Notes under the pieces: model-generated
Database searches by the model: none
Told to the model about the DNA's origin: nothing
Seen by the model: the letters and a program-made list of their open reading frames with translations, nothing else
Translations under genes and position numbers: made by a program
NCBI GenBank assembly: GCA_050187415.1
Contig: JBFWXN010000022.1
Coordinates: forward strand, 8,903-72,902
Length of the DNA stretch: 64,000 nucleotides
Direction: 5' to 3'
Origin: Ga0077555 sp050187415
Lineage (GTDB): Bacteria; Pseudomonadota; Alphaproteobacteria; Rhizobiales; Hyphomicrobiaceae
Shown here: positions 59,303-64,000 of the stretch, piece by piece
How positions within the stretch are numbered: the stretch's first letter is position 1
Layout of the letters: the number at the start of each line of letters is the position of its first letter

Positions 59303-60742
59303 TCAGTGCGACATCGACTTGCCGATCTCCTCGGTCATCTTTTTCGCATCGCCGAGCACCATGATGGTGTTGTCGCGATAAAACACCGAGTTGTCGATGC
59401 CGGCGTATCCCGATGCGAGCGAGCGCTTGTTGAAGAGCACGGTGCCGGCCTTCCACACTTGCAGCACCGGCATGCCGAAGATGGGCGAAGACTTGTCTTC
59501 CTCAGCCGCAGGATTGACCACGTCGTTGGCGCCGATCACGTAGACCGCATCCGTCTGCGAAAACTCGGAGTTGATGTCCTCGAGTTCGAACACCTCGTCG
59601 TAGGGCACGTTGGCCTCGGCCAGCAGGACGTTCATGTGGCCCGGCATGCGCCCCGCAACGGGGTGGATCGCATACTTCACCTCGACCCCCTCGCGCTTGA
59701 GCGCGTCGGCCATCTCACGCAACGCGTGCTGGGCCTGGGCGACCGCCATGCCGTAGCCCGGCACGATGATCACTTTCTGAGCGTTCTTGAGGATATAGGC
59801 CGCATCCTCGGCGCCGCCGAGCTTGACCGGCTTCTGCTCGCCTCCATCGGCCGCGGGGCCGGCCGTCTCCCCGCCGAAGCCGCCCGCGATGACGGACAGG
59901 AAGGCACGGTTCATGCCTTTGCACATGATGTAGGAAAGGATCGCACCCGACGAGCCGACGAGCGCACCGGTGATGATCAGTGCGATGTTGCCGAGCGTGA
60001 AGCCGATGCCGGCCGCGGCCCAGCCCGAATACGAATTCAGCATCGACACCACGACCGGCATATCCGCACCGCCGATGGGCACGATGATCAGCACACCAAA
60101 GGCCAGCGACAGCACGGTGATCAGCCAGAACAGCCACGGGTTGCCGCCCGAGAGGCAGAACTGCCAGATCAGCACGACGATCGCCAGAAACAGGGCGGCG
60201 TTGATCGCGTGCCGCGCCGGGAGGATGATCGGCTTGCCGGACATCCGCCCCGAAAGCTTGGCGAACGCGATCACCGAGCCGGTGAATGTGATGGCGCCGA
60301 TGGCGACGCCGAGGGACATTTCGAGCAGACTGGCCGCGCGAATGTTGCCGGCGGTGCCGATGCCGAACGCCTCCGGCGCATAGAGCGCGCCCGCCGCCAC
60401 CGAGACCGCTGCAAGGCCCACGAGCGAGTGAAACGCTGCGACGAGCTCCGGCATCGCCGTCATCGGAATGCGCTTGGCCGTCATTGCGCCGATCGCCGCG
60501 CCTGTGCCGATGCCCGCGATGATCAGCACCCACGTCAGCACGCTGCCCGGTGCGCCGAGTTGGAACAGCGTCGTCACGATCGCGATGGTCATGCCGATCA
60601 TGCCGTACGTGTTGCCGGCACGCGACGTGTCCGGGCTCGACAGGCCCCGCAACGCCAGGATGAAAAGAACGCCCGCCGCGAGGTACAGAATGGCCACGAT
60701 ATCGGGCGAGAGCACGCCGGCGTAGGTATGGGCAGCGTTCAT
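59303..60742 (-). CDS. pntB: Proton-translocating NAD(P) transhydrogenase subunit beta
   Basis: 479 residues. The first half is the membrane domain (about nine helices) that conducts protons, with HSLVGLAAVSVAAGAL and TFTGSVIAFAKLSGRMSGKP. The C-terminal domain III binds NADP(H): VIIVPGYGMAVAQAQHALRE, FAIHPVAGRMPGHMN-type segment (YAIHPVAGRMPGHMNVLLAE), YVIGANDVVNPAAEEDKSSP and a final GDAKKMTEEI. The complex uses the proton gradient to make NADPH from NADH. Third gene of the pnt operon. Confidence 0.96.
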   Translation of the reverse strand: MNAAHTYAGVLSPDIVAILYLAAGVLFILALRGLSSPDTSRAGNTYGMIGMTIAIVTTLFQLGAPGSVLTWVLIIAGIGTGAAIGAMTAKRIPMTAMPELVAAFHSLVGLAAVSVAAGALYAPEAFGIGTAGNIRAASLLEMSLGVAIGAITFTGSVIAFAKLSGRMSGKPIILPARHAINAALFLAIVVLIWQFCLSGGNPWLFWLITVLSLAFGVLIIVPIGGADMPVVVSMLNSYSGWAAAGIGFTLGNIALIITGALVGSSGAILSYIMCKGMNRAFLSVIAGGFGGETAGPAADGGEQKPVKLGGAEDAAYILKNAQKVIIVPGYGMAVAQAQHALREMADALKREGVEVKYAIHPVAGRMPGHMNVLLAEANVPYDEVFELEDINSEFSQTDAVYVIGANDVVNPAAEEDKSSPIFGMPVLQVWKAGTVLFNKRSLASGYAGIDNSVFYRDNTIMVLGDAKKMTEEIGKSMSH

Positions 60743-60812
60743 CGGGCTCGGGCTCCGTTACGGGGGCTTCGACCGGCGGTCGCCGGTGGCGGCGCGATCG
60801 TCTGGCGCGGGC

Positions 60813-61262
60813 TCATCGCTTTTCTTTTTTCCGGTACATCGCCAGCATGCGCTGCGTGACCAGGAACCCGCCGAAGATGTTGATCGACGCCATCACCAGC
60901 GCCAGGAACCCGAACAGCTTGGCCAGCCACGATCCCGCCGAGACGAGCGCCACGCCGGTTGCGAGCAGGGCGCCGACGACGATCACGGACGAGATAGCGT
61001 TGGTGACGCTCATCAGCGGGGTGTGGAGCGCCGGCGTCACCGACCACACAACGTAGTAGCCAACAAAGATCGCGATCGCGAAAACCATGAGCTCGTAGAC
61101 GAAGGGCGACACTTCGCCGCCCGAGACGGCGGCTGCGGCCGGGGAGGCGAACATCGCCAGCGCGCCACCGACGGCAACCGAACGCAGGCCCCGTGCGGGT
61201 GGCCGCCTCCGGGTCGCAACAACCGGCGACGGGGAGCGGTGCTGGATCGCGGCGGTGCACAT
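60813..61262 (-). CDS. pntAB: NAD(P) transhydrogenase subunit alpha part 2 (membrane)
   Basis: 149 residues; the short membrane domain that in Escherichia coli is fused to the end of PntA and is separate here as in many alphaproteobacteria. Helices appear in YELMVFAIAIFVGYYVVWSV, LMSVTNAISSVIVVGALLAT, KLFGFLALVMASINIFGGFL, ending TQRMLAMYRKKEKR. The first 45 residues (a basic stretch then VAVGGALAMFASPAAAAVSG) look like a signal sequence, unusual for this subunit; a later start cannot be excluded. It starts 3 bp after pntAA. Confidence 0.92.
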   Translation of the reverse strand: MCTAAIQHRSPSPVVATRRRPPARGLRSVAVGGALAMFASPAAAAVSGGEVSPFVYELMVFAIAIFVGYYVVWSVTPALHTPLMSVTNAISSVIVVGALLATGVALVSAGSWLAKLFGFLALVMASINIFGGFLVTQRMLAMYRKKEKR

Positions 61263-61265
61263 TTC

Positions 61266-62405
61266 TCAGGCTCCCTTGGGCGCGAGGCTCGGATGGACGA
61301 TCTGCCCGCCCTTGGCCACGAGCGTGCCCTTGACGACCTCGTCATCCCAGTCGACGGCGAACGCCTTGGTCTTCTTGTCGAACATCGTGTCCAGGAAGTT
61401 CATGAGGTTCTTGGCGTAAAGCGACGTCGCGTTCACGGCGACCGTACCGGCGAGATTGAGTGGTCCCCAGACTTTGACGCCATGCACGTCGACCACCTCG
61501 CCGGGCCGGGTCAGCTCGCAATTGCCCCCTCGCTCGGCCGCCAGATCGACCAGCACCGCGCCGGGCTTCATCGAGGCCACCATCTCGGCCGTGATCAGCT
61601 TGGGCGCCGGCCGCCCCGGAATGAGCGCCGTCGTAATGACGAGATCCTGTAATTTGATATGCGCTGCGACCAAGTCCTTCTGCTTGGCCTGATAGGCCTC
61701 GGACATCGGCTTGGCGTAGCCCGCCGCCGTCTGCGCCTCGCGAAACTCGTCGTCCTCGACGGCAATGAACTTTGCGCCGAGCGAGGCCACCTGCTCCTTC
61801 GTGGCCGGGCGGACATCGGTCGCCGACACGATCCCGCCCATGCGCCTCGCTGTGGCGATGGCCTGCAGCCCGGCGACGCCGACGCCCATGATGAACACCT
61901 TCGATGCGGGCACCGTACCGGCCGCCGTCATCATCATCGGCATCGCCTGATGCAACATCGAGGCGCCGTCGACCACGGCCTTGTAGCCGGCGAGATTGGA
62001 CTGGCTCGACAACACATCCATGGACTGCGCACGCGTGATACGCGGCATGAACTCCATGGCGAAGAGCGACGCACCCGTTGCCGCTAACGCTTCGAGGCCG
62101 GGTCGCTCGTCGAACGGGGACAGGATGGCGATAACGAGCGCACCCGGCTTAATCCCCGCCAGTTCCTCCGCGGCCGGGCGACGAACCTTGAGCAGAATGT
62201 CGGCGCCGCCAATGGCCTCCGCGACACTCGGCACGATCGCGGCGCCCGCGGCTTTCAACGCGTCGTCCGAAAGACCCGACGCCTCGCCGGTGCCCGCGAC
62301 GACCCGCACGTCCACGCCGAGCCCAACCAGTTTCTTGATCGTTTCGGGCGAAATGGCTGCGCGCGTTTCACCGGATGCTTCGGGCGTGACGGCTACCGTC
62401 ACCAT
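61266..62405 (-). CDS. pntAA: NAD(P) transhydrogenase subunit alpha part 1 (NAD-binding)
   Basis: 379 residues, soluble domain I that binds NAD(H). ETRAAISPETIKKLVGLG at the N-terminus, MEFMPRITRAQSMDVLSSQS, the Rossmann turn VFIMGVGVAGLQAIATARRM, and the mobile-loop region EAYQAKQKDLVAAHIKLQDL with TTALIPGRPAPKLITAEMV are diagnostic. It lies upstream of pntAB and pntB, 3 bp and about 70 bp apart in turn. Confidence 0.96.
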   Translation of the reverse strand: MVTVAVTPEASGETRAAISPETIKKLVGLGVDVRVVAGTGEASGLSDDALKAAGAAIVPSVAEAIGGADILLKVRRPAAEELAGIKPGALVIAILSPFDERPGLEALAATGASLFAMEFMPRITRAQSMDVLSSQSNLAGYKAVVDGASMLHQAMPMMMTAAGTVPASKVFIMGVGVAGLQAIATARRMGGIVSATDVRPATKEQVASLGAKFIAVEDDEFREAQTAAGYAKPMSEAYQAKQKDLVAAHIKLQDLVITTALIPGRPAPKLITAEMVASMKPGAVLVDLAAERGGNCELTRPGEVVDVHGVKVWGPLNLAGTVAVNATSLYAKNLMNFLDTMFDKKTKAFAVDWDDEVVKGTLVAKGGQIVHPSLAPKGA

Positions 62406-62534
62406 ATCGAACTCTCCTCATGAATTGCGCGCTGGCGCCGGACGGCGCGAACAGGCCCCGACAGTCCGAAATCCGAGTCTTGTCGATTGGAGGGGATGAG
62501 CCGCCGAGACACAGGGCCGGCCAGTGCCGCCAGC

Positions 62535-62678
62535 CTAGACGAGGAAAAACAGCATGCCGAGAAGGATGAGCGCGCAGAGCACCACCAGCACGACCGTCGC
62601 GCGCAGAAACCCGTCATAGGTGCGCAGGTGTTCCTTGTAGTCCATGGCCGGATGGCCCCCGGACGTGTCGACCGACAT
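62535..62678 (-). CDS. aa3-type cytochrome c oxidase subunit IV
   Basis: 47-residue single-helix membrane protein from ATG 62678, with GGGAGGGAG immediately upstream; the frame is open to 62738. HPAMDYKEHLRTYDGFLRAT followed by a hydrophobic VVLVVLCALILLGMLFFLV fits the small bacterial subunit IV of aa3 oxidase. In many Hyphomicrobiales it is encoded just upstream of pntAA rather than with the other oxidase genes, as here. Confidence 0.88.
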   Translation of the reverse strand: MSVDTSGGHPAMDYKEHLRTYDGFLRATVVLVVLCALILLGMLFFLV

Positions 62679-62832
62679 CTCTCCCTCCCGCTGCTGACTG
62701 AGCGCCGTAAGGAAGTCTGCTAGCGCAGAGCGCCTCAAGCTTCAAGACAATGCGCAGCATTCGGCAGATCGCCGCAGGCCGCGTTTCGGCCGAAAAGAGG
62801 ATAAGCCCGGCGATATCCCCCACGCGGACGGC

Positions 62833-63987
62833 TCAGTCGAGCGCCTCGGCAAGCCCGGTCACGAGGCGATCGACGTCCTCCTCGTCGTTATAGACGTGAG
62901 GCGAAATACGCAAACGGCCAATGCGCGGCGCCACATGGACGTTGCGGGCGGCCAACCTCTGCGCCAGTCCATCCGGCATGCCGCCGGGAAAGCCGAGGCA
63001 GATGAGTTGCGGGGCCCTGAACCGCTCATCGGAGATGGCCACTCTGTTTCCCAGCACGGCGACCTTTTCGCCAATCGCCTTCGTGAGATAGGCGAGCCGC
63101 GCCTCTACCGCGTCCCGGCCGAGCCGGCTCACCGTCTCGATACCGACCGCCGCCATCTCCATCGAAACGAAGTGGTCCCGCTCGCCCATATCGAAACGCC
63201 GCGCGTTGTCGAGATAGCGCGTATCCGCGAAGTAAACCGGCCGTTCGGCATTGACGCCGCGGCGCCCGAGCGACGGCTGCTCGAGGGGGATCCCCTCCTG
63301 GTGCCGTTTCGCGACGTAGAGGAAGGCCCGGCCATAAGGCCCGAGCAGCCACTTGTAGGTCGGAAACACCATGAAGTCCGGATCGAGGCGCTTGACATCG
63401 AGATCGTTGATACCGGCGCCGTGGGTTGCATCGACCAGCAACGCGGCACCCTGCCTGCGCACGGCCGGCGCCACCCGGTCCATGTCGATGATGCCGCCAT
63501 CCGACCAATGAACGGAGGAGATCGAAACCACCGCGAGCGGCGGCGCGGAGGCCCTGTCCACCGCCTCGAGCACGGCGCTGGTCCAGTCGCCGTTCGCCGG
63601 CCGCCGGATCGTCTCGAGCGTGAAGCCCTGCTCGCCGGCCCGGCTCATCCATTCGAGCACCGGTGCCGTATGGTCGTCTTCGAGCACGAGAACACGCGTG
63701 CCCTTGGCGACTTTGAGGACTTTGGCCGCACTCGAAACGCCGTAGCCGACCGAGGGGATCAACGCGATATCGCCTGGATCGGCGTTGATCACGGCAGCGG
63801 CTGCCGCACGCGCCCGCTCGTTCATGGTGGTCGCCAGATCGGGGGCCAGCAACCACGGTTGCGCCTTCCTTGCGGCACCTCTGACACCCGCCTCGGCCAC
63901 CAACTTCGGAATGGGGCTCCAGCCCGCTGCGTTGATATAGGCGACGTGGCGGGGGATATCGAACAGCGCGCGCTGCGATGCTAGCAT
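62833..63987 (-). CDS. Aminotransferase class V-fold PLP-dependent protein
   Basis: 384 residues, complete at the right edge. Cysteine desulfurase/isopenicillin-N-epimerase-like fold: HVAYINAAGWSPIP at the start, VVSISSVHWSDGGIIDMDRV, the aspartate in ALLVDATHGAGINDLDVKRL, and the PLP lysine in FMVFPTYKWLLGPYGRAFLY, ending LRISPHVYNDEEDVDRLVTG. No desulfurase-type cysteine loop is evident, so epimerase, lyase or aminotransferase activity is more likely. Substrate unknown. Confidence 0.88.
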   Translation of the reverse strand: MLASQRALFDIPRHVAYINAAGWSPIPKLVAEAGVRGAARKAQPWLLAPDLATTMNERARAAAAAVINADPGDIALIPSVGYGVSSAAKVLKVAKGTRVLVLEDDHTAPVLEWMSRAGEQGFTLETIRRPANGDWTSAVLEAVDRASAPPLAVVSISSVHWSDGGIIDMDRVAPAVRRQGAALLVDATHGAGINDLDVKRLDPDFMVFPTYKWLLGPYGRAFLYVAKRHQEGIPLEQPSLGRRGVNAERPVYFADTRYLDNARRFDMGERDHFVSMEMAAVGIETVSRLGRDAVEARLAYLTKAIGEKVAVLGNRVAISDERFRAPQLICLGFPGGMPDGLAQRLAARNVHVAPRIGRLRISPHVYNDEEDVDRLVTGLAEALD

Positions 63988-64000
63988 CGTTGCTAGTCCG

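Overview
The window is GC-rich, densely packed chromosomal DNA from an alphaproteobacterium, most likely of the order Hyphomicrobiales (Rhizobiales). This is inferred from several features together: an Irr-type iron box upstream of an mbfA-like membrane ferritin gene, a three-gene proton-translocating transhydrogenase (pntAA-pntAB-pntB) next to a tiny aa3 oxidase subunit IV gene, osmoregulated periplasmic glucan genes opgG-opgH, and many ABC, LysR, MFS and flavin monooxygenase genes. No rRNA or other species-level marker is present, so the genus is not assigned.

Layout. 1-3.9 kb: end of an RND adaptor and a complete RND efflux pump. 3.9-7.9 kb: a possible NepR-like small gene, then opgG-opgH. 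8.0-15.8 kb (minus strand): a complete polyamine-type ABC importer in one run with two paralogous amidohydrolases and a LysR regulator. A TauE/SafE exporter with a small coupled gene diverges from the regulator. 17.0-18.1 kb: mbfA with its iron box. 18.2-26.6 kb: sulfur assimilation, with a flavin monooxygenase diverging from cysG-cysJ-cysI, then a palindromic intergenic repeat and the chromate transporter chrA. 26.7-35.8 kb: MFS transporter, glycosyltransferase, LysR with a divergent acyl-CoA dehydrogenase, metC, a membrane-anchored SUMF1-like protein and a Pcm-like methyltransferase.

36.1-46.2 kb is an integrated element of about 10.0 kb. It sits in the 3' end of a tRNA-Cys gene and is bounded by an exact 45-bp direct repeat (attL/attR). 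It carries an integrase, an excisionase-like protein, HK97-type portal, prohead protease and major capsid protein, large terminase, an HNH nuclease, a probable replication initiator with an origin-like repeat cluster inside its own gene, and several small regulators. No tail, connector, lysis or lysogeny-repressor gene is recognisable. This gene set matches capsid-forming phage satellites (cf-PICI-like), which build and fill their own heads but depend on a helper phage for tails. It is the most unusual system in the window.

46.1-64.0 kb: an SsuD-like monooxygenase whose stop codon lies in attR, metY, a fluoroacetate-dehalogenase-type hydrolase paired with a 2-hydroxyacid dehydrogenase, several small oxidoreductase and hydrolase genes, a GMC oxidoreductase, an MFS transporter, an enoyl-CoA hydratase, the transhydrogenase operon, and a class V aminotransferase-fold protein at the right edge.

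Host genes recur around sulfur: two LLM-type flavin monooxygenases able in principle to release sulfite or other sulfur, sulfite reductase with its siroheme synthase, MetY and MetC. Coordinates of starts were adjusted where ribosome-binding sites or family N-termini argued against the longest reading frame.
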